Assembly (NCBI GenBank): GCA_021827225.1
Contig: JAKAXG010000068.1
Span: 1 to 11,390 of the forward strand
Length of the DNA: 11,390 nucleotides
Direction of reading: 5' to 3'
DNA from: Actinomycetes bacterium
Lineage (GTDB): Bacteria > Actinomycetota > Acidimicrobiia > Acidimicrobiales > Palsa-688
Below are positions 1 through 7,365 of this stretch, one piece after another (position 1 is the stretch's first letter; the number at the start of each line of letters is the position of its first letter). A model generated the notes under the pieces. It saw nothing but the letters and a program-made list of their open reading frames with translations, made no database searches and was not told the DNA's origin. The position numbers and the translations under genes were made by a program.

Positions 1-198
1 CAGTTCGACGCAGGGCGGGCGGGGCTCGAGCTGGCAGTACGGGTCCTCCAGGTAGCGGGAGAAGCGCCCGGCCATCTCGACGTACTGCTCGTTCCCGTCT
101 GGGCGCAGCCGCTTGTCCCGTTCCCGCCGGTAGCGGTCCCTGAGCGCGTCCGGGTCGAACTCCGGCGCCGTCGTGGTCCTGGCCTCGTCCAGAGACAT
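1..198 (-). CDS. Probable flavin-containing (Baeyer-Villiger-type) monooxygenase, N-terminal part only
   Basis: The first 66 codons of a minus-strand gene that runs off the left edge. The start is ATG at 198-196, preceded by a G-rich stretch (GGGGGGTGAC) that could act as a ribosome site. The visible peptide contains FDPDALRDRYRRERDKRLRP followed by DGNEQYVEMAGRF and YLEDPY. From memory, this charged leader is typical of the segment before the Rossmann FAD-binding motif in a family of flavin monooxygenases related to cyclohexanone monooxygenase; such enzymes insert oxygen into ketones or sulfides using NADPH and FAD. The GxGxxG FAD motif itself lies outside the window, so the assignment rests on the leader alone. 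It is separated from the qcrB operon by a strong hairpin and has its own operator-like dyad, so it is probably an independent transcript. Confidence 0.55.
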   Translation of the reverse strand, partial: MSLDEARTTTAPEFDPDALRDRYRRERDKRLRPDGNEQYVEMAGRFSRYLEDPYCQLEPRPPCVEL

Positions 199-212
199 GT
201 CACCCCCCGTTG

Positions 213-230
213 GTAATCCCCTGAGATTAC
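213..230 (-). promoter_or_regulatory. Operator-like dyad GTAATC-N6-GATTAC upstream of the monooxygenase
   Basis: A perfect 6-base inverted repeat with a 6-base spacer lies 14 bases before the monooxygenase start codon. Read on the minus strand, a TANNNT-type -10 candidate (TAATCT, 229-224) sits inside its upstream half, so a bound protein would cover the -10 and start region. That geometry suits a repressor; TetR-type regulators often control such oxidoreductases. No regulator gene is visible, so the function is inferred. Confidence 0.4.
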
Positions 231-236
231 GCGACG

Positions 237-271
237 GGGCCCCACCCGCCGCCAGCGGCGAGGTGGGGCCC
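237..271 (-). terminator. Strong hairpin ending the ctaE-qcrCAB operon
   Basis: Outer arms GGGCCCCACC (237-246) and GGTGGGGCCC (262-271) pair perfectly over 10 bases. Inner arms 247-252 and 255-260 (CGCCGC/GCGGCG) continue the stem, with a single bulged A at 261. The result is a stem of about 15-16 mostly G-C pairs, starting 32 bases after the qcrB stop. No T-run follows on the minus strand, which is common for actinobacterial terminators. It also separates qcrB from the monooxygenase. Confidence 0.75.
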
Positions 272-303
272 GGTCGTTTCCCGGTTGTGGAACGGCGGGT
301 GGC

Positions 304-1815
304 TCAGTCGCCGGCCACCGGGGCCGGATGCTCCGAGGGCGCCGAGGGGGACCCGGGCCCCTCCTCGGGGCCGTGGCCGTCCTCGTGGTGCTCGCCCACC
401 GTGTGGTAGGCGCCGGTGGAGGTCCGGTATATGACCCCGCCCAGAGGCCGTTGGATGGGGTGGGCGTCGGTGGCCTGGAGGGCCTTGCAGGCCCGGAAGG
501 TGATCCCGAAGCCCACCACCGGCCCGACGATCAGGCCCCACTGCAGGTACTCGTAGATCCGTTCGAAGCCGATGTGCAGGTTGTTGGCCAGGATGTCTGT
601 GCCACATCCCACGGTGAGGATGGCGAAGAAGATGATGGCGGCCACACCGAAGCCGGTCCGGAACGGCTTGTCCCGGGGGCGGTCCAGCAGGTTGTGGGTG
701 GCGTAGTCGTTGTAGATCTTCTTGTCGATCCACGGCCAGGCGAACATGATCCCGAAGATCAGGCCGGGGAACAGCAGGCCCGGGAAGAACGGGTTGGGGA
801 TCTCCACGCCGAACGACCGGAACTCCCAGTGCGGCCACAGGCGGACGAAGCCGTCCAGCCAGCCCAGGTACCAGTCCGGCTGCGAACCCTCCGACACCGT
901 GTAGGGGGTGTAGGGCCCGTACAGCCACACCGGGTTGATCTGGACGAATCCGGCCAGGAAGAAGGTGGCGGCGCTGACCATCATCATCAGGCCGCCGGCC
1001 TTCAGGGCGTACTGCGGCCAGATCCGGCTGCCCCGGATGTTGGTCTCGGTCTTGCCCTCGCCGGGGAAGTCGGTGTGCTTGTGGTGCCACAGGATCATCA
1101 GGTGGGCGGTGAGCAGCCCGATGATGATCAACGGGAATATGAACTCGTGGACCACGAACAGCCGGGGTATGAAGACGGTCCCCGGGAACCGCCCGCCCCA
1201 CAGGTTGTAGACCAGCCAGCTACCGATGTTGAACGGTATGGCCTGGATGATCGAGTAGATCACCCGGATACCGGTGCCCGACAGCAGGTCGTCGGGCAGG
1301 GAGTAGCCGGTGAAGCCCTCCAGCGAGACGATCTGCCACAGCAGCAGACCGATGATCCAGTTGATCTCCCGGGGCTTGCGGAAGGCGCCGGTGAAGAAGA
1401 TCCGGCACATGTGGAAGATCACCGCGGCCAGGAAGATCAGCGCCGCCCAGTGGTGGGCCTGGCGCATGATCAGGCCGAACTTGACGTTGAAGGTGATGTT
1501 GATGACCGACTGGTAGGCCTCGGACATGTGCTGGCCGACCAGCGGCAGGTACACGTGCCCGCTGGTCGGGGCGTAGACCACGTCCGTCTGCGAGGGGACG
1601 TAGAACATGGTCAGGTAGATCCCGGTGGCGATCAGGATGATCAGCGAGTCCATGGCGATCTCGCCGACCATGAACGACCAGTGGTCCGGGAAGATCTTGT
1701 CGAGGACGCTGGTCAGGAACCGGGACGAGCCCATGCGCTCGTCGACGGTGTCGAATACCGACTTGCTGATCGAGTACCGCTTGTGGGCTGCGGCCCGTTC
1801 GCGAGTGGTGCTCAT
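304..1815 (-). CDS. qcrB: Cytochrome bc1 complex cytochrome b subunit
   Basis: Membrane subunit that oxidises menaquinol and carries the two b haems of complex III. The 503-residue product has the haem-ligand histidine pairs in place: His121/His135 (14 apart) in HHWAALIFLAAVIFH and His223/His238 (15 apart) in the next bundle; the 15-residue spacing resembles cytochrome b6. The quinol-oxidation loop reads PDWY (313-316), the form I expect in Actinobacteria in place of PEWY. Hydrophobic helices run from about residue 50 to 440, followed by a cytoplasmic-type tail rich in His, Glu and Pro (about 452-503). It starts at ATG 1815, six bases after the qcrA stop, with AGGGGG formed by the last codons of qcrA as ribosome site. 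It is the last gene of the operon and is followed by the 237-271 hairpin. Confidence 0.96.
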   Translation of the reverse strand: MSTTRERAAAHKRYSISKSVFDTVDERMGSSRFLTSVLDKIFPDHWSFMVGEIAMDSLIILIATGIYLTMFYVPSQTDVVYAPTSGHVYLPLVGQHMSEAYQSVINITFNVKFGLIMRQAHHWAALIFLAAVIFHMCRIFFTGAFRKPREINWIIGLLLWQIVSLEGFTGYSLPDDLLSGTGIRVIYSIIQAIPFNIGSWLVYNLWGGRFPGTVFIPRLFVVHEFIFPLIIIGLLTAHLMILWHHKHTDFPGEGKTETNIRGSRIWPQYALKAGGLMMMVSAATFFLAGFVQINPVWLYGPYTPYTVSEGSQPDWYLGWLDGFVRLWPHWEFRSFGVEIPNPFFPGLLFPGLIFGIMFAWPWIDKKIYNDYATHNLLDRPRDKPFRTGFGVAAIIFFAILTVGCGTDILANNLHIGFERIYEYLQWGLIVGPVVGFGITFRACKALQATDAHPIQRPLGGVIYRTSTGAYHTVGEHHEDGHGPEEGPGSPSAPSEHPAPVAGD

Positions 1816-1821
1816 GGCTGG

Positions 1822-2874
1822 CTACCCCCTGCTCCAGAAACCGGGACCGACAGGCTGCTTGTAGTCGCTCTGGGACACGATGAAGCCGCTGCTGTCGACC
1901 GTCAGGGGCAGCTGCGGGAGGGAGCGCGGGGCCGGGCCGAACACCGGCTTGCAGTCCAGCAGCACGTCGAAGGTCGACTGGTGGCACGGGCACACGAGCT
2001 GGTGGCTCTGCACGTTGTAGAGGCTGGCCGGGCAGCCGGCGTGGGTGCAGATCTTCGAGAAGGCGACGATGTTGCCGCCTCCCGACACCGGGATGTTCCA
2101 GCCGACGGTCTCTTTGGTGATGCGGAACTTCTCGGTGCCGACGTTGATCAGCAGCGTCGGGCTGAGGGCGTCGTCCATGTGGCCCTCCGGGAACACGGTG
2201 AGGATGCCGTTGACCGGCAGGTCGGTGGGACGCACCGGGGTGCCGTCCTGGGTGACCGCCCGGGTGCCCTTGCCCCACGCCGTCTTGGTCAGGTTCGCCT
2301 TGGCGCGAGGGCCGAGCGAGGCCAGCGGGAAGATGGTGGCCAGCCCGAACACGCCGCCCACCGGGGCCAGGAACTTGAAGAGGAACGAGCGGCGGGCCAT
2401 GGGCTCGATGCCCCGGGCGAACGACTCGGCCACCGCCACCCGGTCGCCCTCCAGGCTCACCGAGTGGTGGCCCCGGCTGGCGATGACGTCGTGGCCGGGC
2501 ATCAGGTCCCGGGCCCACAGGATCAGCCCCATGCCGAGGCCCAGGAACGCCAGGCCCCAGCACACGCCGGCCAGCTGGTTGTTGCCGCTGACGACGTAGA
2601 CGACGGCCAGCCCGATCGAGGCCAGCAGGCTGAGCGTCCAGGAGGCAGCGATCCGCAGCTCGGCCCGCCGGGCACCCTTGGGGTCGTCCTGGAAGCGCCA
2701 GCGGGAGTCGTCCTGGTCCATCGGGACGTCGTCGGGCCAGGGCTCGCCGGGGTCGATCCCGAAGTGGCGGGGGTTGCGGCCGAACGGGATCCGCTCGGCG
2801 GCGGCCGTGTCGACCTCGGCCCCGCTGTGGCCTTCGTGCTGCGGCTGGGATAGCGGGTCTTCGGTGGCTGTCAT
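1822..2874 (-). CDS. qcrA: Cytochrome bc1 complex Rieske iron-sulfur subunit
   Basis: Carries the [2Fe-2S] cluster that takes the first electron from quinol. In the 350-residue product, box I is CTHAGC (276-281) and box II is CPCHQS (295-300): ligands Cys276, His278, Cys295 and His298, with Cys281-Cys297 as the expected disulfide. Three membrane segments are visible near 78-95, 101-120 and 164-187, the actinobacterial layout rather than the single anchor of proteobacteria. An RRSFLFK twin-arginine motif (161-167) precedes the third segment. This fits what is known for the Streptomyces homologue, where the third segment and folded cluster domain use the Tat route. The start is ATG 2874 because it forms an ATGA overlap with the qcrC stop; an in-frame start 11 codons upstream lacks support. 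Confidence 0.96.
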   Translation of the reverse strand: MTATEDPLSQPQHEGHSGAEVDTAAAERIPFGRNPRHFGIDPGEPWPDDVPMDQDDSRWRFQDDPKGARRAELRIAASWTLSLLASIGLAVVYVVSGNNQLAGVCWGLAFLGLGMGLILWARDLMPGHDVIASRGHHSVSLEGDRVAVAESFARGIEPMARRSFLFKFLAPVGGVFGLATIFPLASLGPRAKANLTKTAWGKGTRAVTQDGTPVRPTDLPVNGILTVFPEGHMDDALSPTLLINVGTEKFRITKETVGWNIPVSGGGNIVAFSKICTHAGCPASLYNVQSHQLVCPCHQSTFDVLLDCKPVFGPAPRSLPQLPLTVDSSGFIVSQSDYKQPVGPGFWSRG

Positions 2875-3719
2875 CCTCTTGTTCCGATCATCCGGGCGGC
2901 GAACCACAGGACCACGAAGCCGACGAGGATCCCGAAGAAGCCCTCGGCCACCGGGCCGAAGTAGGAGATGCCCTGTCCTCCGGGGGAGTCGGGGTGGTGC
3001 AGGTAGTCCACGTAGTGGGCGATGGCCGACAGCTCATGGGGAGTGAACTGCTTGAAGATCGGCATGGGCTTGGGGCCGATCAGCGGGGCCTCGTAGGCCT
3101 GGACCAGCGAGGCGTTGCGCAGCGAAGGGATGACATTCTCCTTGGAGAGCATCCCGCCGCTGCCGGCGGCCTGGTGGCACTGGGCGCAGTTCACCGCGTA
3201 GAGAGCCTGACCCTCGCCCAGGGTGACGCAGTTCTGGCTCTTGTTGTCAGGAGTGGTCTGGTTCGCGCAGAGCGGCTGCACCGTCGGGATCGTCGGCCCC
3301 GACACCTTGCTGTGGTTGATCTGCGGCAGGGCGTTCACGTAGGCCACCAGCTCCCGGATCTGCTGCTTGTCGAACGCCGGCCGGTGACGCAGGGCCTGGT
3401 CGTTGGGGGCGTTCAGCGGCATGCGGCCCGTCGACAGGTAGAAGTCGGCGGCCGCCGCGCCGACGGTGATCAGCGCGGGGGCGCCCTTCACCACGCCGCC
3501 CTGGCCCTGGTAGCCGTGGCAGCTCTGGCAGTGCGCCTGGTAGAGGGCCTCGCCGTTGGCGATGTCCTGGGGGCTGGTGCTGACCAGCGCCTGCTGGCCG
3601 TGGGCGGAGCCGCCGGTCATGAACAGGACCGAGAAGACGATCATGGCCAGGGCGAACAGGGCGGCCGGACCGGCCAGGAGGCGTCGGGCTCGAACTGTAC
3701 GGATCATGCGGGGGCTCAC
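2871..3719 (-). CDS. qcrC: Dihaem cytochrome c subunit of the bc1 complex
   Basis: Passes electrons from the Rieske protein to the aa3 oxidase, replacing a separate soluble cytochrome c. Numbering from ATG 3707, it has an N-terminal hydrophobic segment (about 10-30), two haem sites CQSCH (60-64) and CAQCH (174-178), candidate axial methionines Met96 (GRMPL) and Met215 (KPMPIF), and a C-terminal membrane anchor (about 252-274). Two extra cysteines (147 and 160) lie in the linker between the haem domains and could form a disulfide. Two starts are possible: GTG 3719, used here, which makes a GTGA overlap with the ctaE stop, matching the ATGA overlap at the other end of this gene; or ATG 3707, four codons later (278 residues). 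Neither has a good ribosome site, which fits coupled translation. Confidence 0.94.
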   Translation of the reverse strand: MSPRMIRTVRARRLLAGPAALFALAMIVFSVLFMTGGSAHGQQALVSTSPQDIANGEALYQAHCQSCHGYQGQGGVVKGAPALITVGAAAADFYLSTGRMPLNAPNDQALRHRPAFDKQQIRELVAYVNALPQINHSKVSGPTIPTVQPLCANQTTPDNKSQNCVTLGEGQALYAVNCAQCHQAAGSGGMLSKENVIPSLRNASLVQAYEAPLIGPKPMPIFKQFTPHELSAIAHYVDYLHHPDSPGGQGISYFGPVAEGFFGILVGFVVLWFAARMIGTRG

Positions 3720-4333
3720 TTCAGAACAAAGATGGCTAGGAACAGGGCGATCCACACCACGTCGACGAAGTGCCAGTAGTACGAGAGGAACTCGATGGCC
3801 GGCATGGTGCGGTGGCCGAAGCGGGGCGTCCTCAGCACCCGGACGGACATGATCACCATGGCCGCCAGTCCGCCCGCCACGTGGAGGAAGTGGAAACCGG
3901 TGAGGGTGTAGAACGCCGACCCGTAGGCGTTGCTGTCGATCCCGAAGGGGCGGCCCAGGTAGTCGGAGATCTGCATGCCTTCGAAGATGGCGCCGAGCAC
4001 GAAGGTGAGCGCGGTCCACCCCAGGAATCCCCACTTCGATCCTCGGGCGGCCCGGTAGACGCCGTACTGCATGGTGAACGAGGAGAGCACCAGCAGGATG
4101 GTGGCGACCAGCACGGGCGGGACGTCGAGGACGTCACCCTTCGGGGGCCACACGGGGGTGGCGGATCGAAGGCTGAAGTAGGCGGCGAACAGGCCCGAGA
4201 AGAACATCAACTCGGATGACAACCAGACGATGACGCCCACCTGCAGAAGCTTGGGGCGGTACATCGACGGGTCGACCTGCCGGATCGCCGGTGCCGGGGG
4301 GGGAGCGGCTCCGGTTGTTGATATGGCTGTCAC
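3716..4333 (-). CDS. ctaE: Cytochrome c oxidase subunit III
   Basis: Subunit III of the aa3-type oxidase, a membrane protein that stabilises the proton-pumping core. The 205-residue protein has the short actinobacterial form with about five membrane helices. Recognisable features are Glu41 in the first helix (SSELMFFSGLFAAY), the FHFLHVAGGL segment (147-156) and the C-terminal YYWHFVDVVW (185-194). The N-terminus is a short Ala/Pro-rich tail with an 8-C run. The start is GTG 4333; the next Met is residue 24 and would remove conserved sequence close to the first helix. A -10-like TAGAAA lies only nine bases upstream, so the message may have almost no leader. It is the first gene of ctaE-qcrC-qcrA-qcrB; subunits I and II must be encoded elsewhere. 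Confidence 0.95.
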   Translation of the reverse strand: MTAISTTGAAPPPAPAIRQVDPSMYRPKLLQVGVIVWLSSELMFFSGLFAAYFSLRSATPVWPPKGDVLDVPPVLVATILLVLSSFTMQYGVYRAARGSKWGFLGWTALTFVLGAIFEGMQISDYLGRPFGIDSNAYGSAFYTLTGFHFLHVAGGLAAMVIMSVRVLRTPRFGHRTMPAIEFLSYYWHFVDVVWIALFLAIFVLK

Positions 4334-4342
4334 TGGGCCCTA

Positions 4343-4372
4343 TTTCTACACAACCCGCGTCGCGAATCCCAA
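4343..4372 (-). promoter_or_regulatory. Candidate promoter of the ctaE-qcrCAB operon
   Basis: On the minus strand, TTGGGA (4372-4367) and TAGAAA (4348-4343) lie 18 bases apart, each matching four of six consensus positions. Only nine bases separate the -10 from the GTG start, so transcription would begin within about three bases of it. A short inverted repeat, CGCGA (4361-4365) and TCGCG (4375-4379), brackets the -35 and may bind a regulator. This is predicted from pattern only. Confidence 0.4.
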
Positions 4373-4417
4373 ACTCGCGGCCGTTGGGGCGGCAGGCGGT
4401 GGGGTGACGCCCGGGGG

Positions 4418-4423
4418 TATCCT
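4418..4423 (+). promoter_or_regulatory. Candidate -10 element of ctaG
   Basis: TATCCT fits the actinobacterial TANNNT pattern and lies nine bases before the ctaG ATG, the same spacing as on the opposite side of this divergent region. No convincing -35 is seen at 16-18 bases upstream, and there is no clear ribosome site between it and the ATG. Confidence 0.35.
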
Positions 4424-4432
4424 GGGCTCGCC

Positions 4433-5317
4433 ATGTTCCCTGATCTGACGCCTCTGGACTTCGTCACTCAGGCGACGCTGGACCCCGTACCCACCGCCCT
4501 GATCGTGGTCACCACCGGCCTGTACCTGTGGGGCGTGCACCGGCTGAAGGCGCGGGGCCGGCAGTGGCCGAGGCAGCGGACGCTGTTCTTCCTGACCGGC
4601 CAGTTCCTGATGGTGGTGGCCCTGCTGTCGGGGCTGGCCGCCTACGACGACACCAGCTTCAGCATCCACACCATCCAGCACATCCTGCTCAGCATGCTGG
4701 CCCCCATCTTCTACGCCTTCTCGGCGCCGGTGACGCTGCTGCTCCAGGCCAGCAACCGGCGGATCCAGACCGGCGCGCTGAAGGTCATCCACGGCCCGGT
4801 GGGGCGGCTGCTGTCCCACCCGGTGTTCACCTGGCCGCTGTACGGGGTGTCGCTGTTCGCCCTGTACTTCACCAGTCTCTACGCCGACACGCTCACCAAC
4901 AACACGCTGCATCAGTTCGTGCACCTGCATCTGCTGATCACGGGCTGCCTGTTCTACTGGCCGGTGATCGCCCTCGACCCCCTCCCCCGCCGCCTGAACT
5001 TCGGGGTCAAGATCCTGTACCTGATGCTGGCGGTGCCGTTCCACACCATCCTCGGGATGGCCCTGGAGAGCCAGACCACCCCCATCGCCCCCCACATCAG
5101 CCTGTACGACCTCCACGTCGGCGGGGCCATGATGTGGGTGTCCGGTGAGGCCGTCGGCCTGATCGGCACCATCGCCGTGTTCATCCAGTGGCTGCGGGCC
5201 GACGAGCGCCAGGCCCGTCGCAACGACCGGGCCAACGAGGCGGCCGCCGAGAAGCAGCTGGCCCTGTGGCGGGCCACCCGGGAGGCGGCGGCGCGCGCCG
5301 CGTCCACCTCGGCTTGA
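4433..5317 (+). CDS. ctaG: CtaG-family cytochrome c oxidase assembly protein
   Basis: A 294-residue integral membrane protein of the caa3-type CtaG family, thought to help deliver copper to the oxidase. It has about seven hydrophobic segments between residues 18 and 253. Conserved-looking histidines are placed at or near helix ends: HTIQH (79-83), HQFVHLH (160-166), His204 (VPFHTILGM) and His228 (DLHVGGAMMW), plausible metal ligands. The C-terminus (about 255-294) is a charged, Ala/Arg-rich cytoplasmic tail. It is transcribed divergently from ctaE, so both sides of the 99-base intergenic region serve the same oxidase. Its stop TGA overlaps the TTG start of ilvA. This family is not the same as the Cox11-type protein also called CtaG in proteobacteria. 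Confidence 0.9.
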   Translation: MFPDLTPLDFVTQATLDPVPTALIVVTTGLYLWGVHRLKARGRQWPRQRTLFFLTGQFLMVVALLSGLAAYDDTSFSIHTIQHILLSMLAPIFYAFSAPVTLLLQASNRRIQTGALKVIHGPVGRLLSHPVFTWPLYGVSLFALYFTSLYADTLTNNTLHQFVHLHLLITGCLFYWPVIALDPLPRRLNFGVKILYLMLAVPFHTILGMALESQTTPIAPHISLYDLHVGGAMMWVSGEAVGLIGTIAVFIQWLRADERQARRNDRANEAAAEKQLALWRATREAAARAASTSA

Positions 5318-6528
5318 CCCGCCTGGTCACCCTCGAGCAGATCCAGGCGGCCCGCCAGCGGGTCCACTCGGTCCTGCGTCCCACGCCGGTCGAGCACTCC
5401 GACACCCTGTCCCGGCTGACCGGGCGGCCGGTGCTGCTCAAGCCCGAATACCGCCAGCGGACCGGCTCGTTCAAGATCCGCGGCGCGTTCAACCGGATCG
5501 CCCAGCTGCCGCCGGGCCAGCCGGTGGTGGCCGCGTCGGCCGGCAACCACGCCCAGGGGGTGGCGCTGGCCGCCTCGCTGACCGGGCGGGCCGCCACCAT
5601 TTTCATGCCCACCGCGGCGGCGCTGCCCAAGGTGGAGGCCACCCGGGCGTACGGGGCCACCGTGCGGCTCGAGGGCGAGATGGTCGACGACTGCATCCAC
5701 CTGGCCAGCGCCTTCGCCGCCGACACCGGGGCGGTCTACGTGCCGCCCTTCGACGACCTCGACGTCATCGCCGGCCAGGGGACGCTCGGCCTGGAGATCC
5801 TCCAGGAGGCCCCCGAGGCGGAGGTGATCGTCGTGCCCGTCGGTGGTGGCGGGCTGATCGCCGGTATCGCCGCCGCGGTGGCCCTCTCCCCCGCCCCGGC
5901 CGGCCGGCCCCGGGTGGTGGGCGTCGAGGCCGCCGGGGCCCCCACCATCACCACCGCCCTGGCCGCCGGGCACCCGGTCACCTTGGAGCGGGTGGCCACC
6001 ATGGCCGACGGCATCGCGGTGGCCCGCTGCAGCGACCTCACCCTCGCCCACGCCACCGCCTTCGTCGACTCGGTGGTCACCGTGGACGAGGAGGAGATCA
6101 GCCGGTCCATGCTCCTGGCGGTGGAGCGGGCCAAGGCCGTGGTCGAGCCCGCCGGCGCCGCCTCCCTGGCCGCCCTGGTAGCCGAGCGGGTACCGGGCCA
6201 CGGGCCGGTCCTGGTGCTGCTTTCGGGCGGCAACGTGGACCCCCTGCTGCTCACCAAGCTCATCGAGCACGGCCTGTCGTCGGCCGGCCGGTACCTGACG
6301 CTGAGGGTGGTGATGGCCGACCGGGTGGGGGCGCTGGCCGCGCTCACCTCCGAGCTGGCCCGGCTGCGCCTGAACGTCCTCGACGTCGAGCACCACCGCA
6401 ACGCCCGGAACCTGGCGGTGTCGGAGGTGGAGGTGCAGGTGACGGTGGAGACCCGGGACCGGGCCCACCACGACGAGGTGGTGCGGGCGCTGAAGGCCTG
6501 CGGCTACTCCGCCACCCCGGTCAGCTGA
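5314..6528 (+). CDS. ilvA: Threonine ammonia-lyase with one C-terminal ACT domain
   Basis: PLP enzyme that deaminates threonine (and usually serine) to 2-oxobutanoate (or pyruvate), feeding isoleucine synthesis or catabolism. The 404-residue product has the PLP lysine Lys54 in GSFKIRG, SAGNHAQ (75-81), the phosphate-binding glycine loop GGGGLIAG (177-184), SGGN (304-307) and a single ACT regulatory domain (about 327-404). Length and single ACT domain match the shorter enzyme form rather than the long biosynthetic one. The start is TTG 5314: family similarity begins at VTLEQI just after it, the frame upstream has no family-like sequence, and TTGA overlaps the ctaG stop. There is no ribosome site near it, so translation probably depends on ribosomes finishing ctaG. 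The 3' end overlaps truA by 25 bases on the other strand. Confidence 0.93.
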   Translation: MTRLVTLEQIQAARQRVHSVLRPTPVEHSDTLSRLTGRPVLLKPEYRQRTGSFKIRGAFNRIAQLPPGQPVVAASAGNHAQGVALAASLTGRAATIFMPTAAALPKVEATRAYGATVRLEGEMVDDCIHLASAFAADTGAVYVPPFDDLDVIAGQGTLGLEILQEAPEAEVIVVPVGGGGLIAGIAAAVALSPAPAGRPRVVGVEAAGAPTITTALAAGHPVTLERVATMADGIAVARCSDLTLAHATAFVDSVVTVDEEEISRSMLLAVERAKAVVEPAGAASLAALVAERVPGHGPVLVLLSGGNVDPLLLTKLIEHGLSSAGRYLTLRVVMADRVGALAALTSELARLRLNVLDVEHHRNARNLAVSEVEVQVTVETRDRAHHDEVVRALKACGYSATPVS

Positions 6529-7313
6529 TCCTCGGCGGGACCGGCGCAGTTGTCCGGGCCGTATTGAACCTCCCACAGGCACAGGCCGTGGGCCGGAGCC
6601 GGCTGGCCGGCCGAGGCGCGGGACCGGGAGCGGATGACGCCTGACATTTGTCCGGCTGTGCGCTTGCCCAGACCCACCTCGACCAGAGTCCCCACCACCG
6701 AGCGGACCATCTGGTGGCAGAACGAGGAGGCCTCGATCTGGAACCGCAGGATCCCCTCCCCCAGGTCCACCCACCGGGCGTCGCGCACCACCCGCACCAG
6801 GGAGGCGTCGGGCACCGGCGGCCGCCGGCAGAACGACGAGAAGTCGTGCTCCCCGTGCAGGGCGTCGCAGGCCAGGCGCATGGCCGGCAGATCCAGCGGT
6901 GCCGGCACGTGCCAGGCGGTGCCGGCGGTGAAGGGGTCGAGCACCGGGTGGTTGCGGACGGTGTAGCGGTACACCCGTCCGGTGGCCGAGCGGCGGGCGT
7001 CGAAGCCGGGGGGGGCGACGGCCGCCTCGCGGACCACCACCGTCGGCTTGAGCGCCCGGTTGACCGCCCGCTGCAGGGCCCGGGGGTCGGCGTCGGCCCG
7101 GGCGTCGAAGGACACGACCTGGCCCCAGGCGTGCACCCCGCTGTCGGTGCGCCCGGCGCAGGTCAGGTCGATGGTGTGGCGGAGGAACCGTTCGATCGCC
7201 GCGATCAGCGCCCCGCCGACCGTCTCCACCCCCGGCTGGGCGGCGAAGCCGTGGAACCCCCGCCCGTCGTAGGCCACGAGAAGCCGCAACCGCCGGGTGG
7301 GCCCGGCGGTCAC
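6504..7313 (-). CDS. truA: tRNA pseudouridine(38-40) synthase
   Basis: Isomerises uridines 38-40 in the anticodon arm of tRNAs. The 269-residue protein shows the N-terminal YDGRGFHGFAAQP segment and the catalytic motif CAGRTDSGVHAWGQ with Asp57; typical later motifs include YRYTVRNHPVLDPF, DFSSFCRR and FCHQMVRSVVGTLVEVG, where the HQMVR segment is characteristic of the family. It starts at GTG 7313; the upstream GGAGAG and CAGG stretches are poorly spaced ribosome sites. It follows rplQ by 52 bases, the usual actinobacterial order, so it is probably the last gene of the alpha operon. Its tail converges on and overlaps ilvA, with no room for a separate terminator. Confidence 0.95.
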   Translation of the reverse strand: MTAGPTRRLRLLVAYDGRGFHGFAAQPGVETVGGALIAAIERFLRHTIDLTCAGRTDSGVHAWGQVVSFDARADADPRALQRAVNRALKPTVVVREAAVAPPGFDARRSATGRVYRYTVRNHPVLDPFTAGTAWHVPAPLDLPAMRLACDALHGEHDFSSFCRRPPVPDASLVRVVRDARWVDLGEGILRFQIEASSFCHQMVRSVVGTLVEVGLGKRTAGQMSGVIRSRSRASAGQPAPAHGLCLWEVQYGPDNCAGPAEDQLTGVAE

Positions 7314-7365
7314 GGCTGACGAGGCCTGCTCTCCTGCTTCCAGCGAGAAGAGGGTCAGAGCTGTG

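Noticed and set aside
328..2853. Very long open frame on the plus strand opposite qcrB and qcrA
   Set aside because: It is a mirror of GC-rich coding sequence: composition is dominated by Gly, Val, Asp, His and Gln with no recognisable domain, while the minus strand encodes clear QcrB and QcrA.
2874..2907. Longer QcrA starting 11 codons upstream
   Set aside because: It would overlap qcrC by 37 bases, whereas ATG 2874 gives the standard ATGA overlap and a normal N-terminus.
4296..4303. 8-G run near the start of ctaE as a phase-variation tract
   Set aside because: It encodes part of an Ala/Pro-rich tail; a similar 8-G run lies in truA (7008-7015). Such runs are expected at this GC content and an essential-type oxidase gene is an unlikely switch.
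5188..5313. N-terminal extension of IlvA from an ATG inside ctaG
   Set aside because: The extra 42 residues are low-complexity Gly/Arg/Pro and simply the shifted reading of the CtaG tail; family similarity starts right after the TTG at 5314.
4954..6774. Long minus-strand open frame across ctaG and ilvA
   Set aside because: Low-complexity Gly/Arg/His protein with no family features; the plus strand carries unmistakable CtaG and IlvA motifs.
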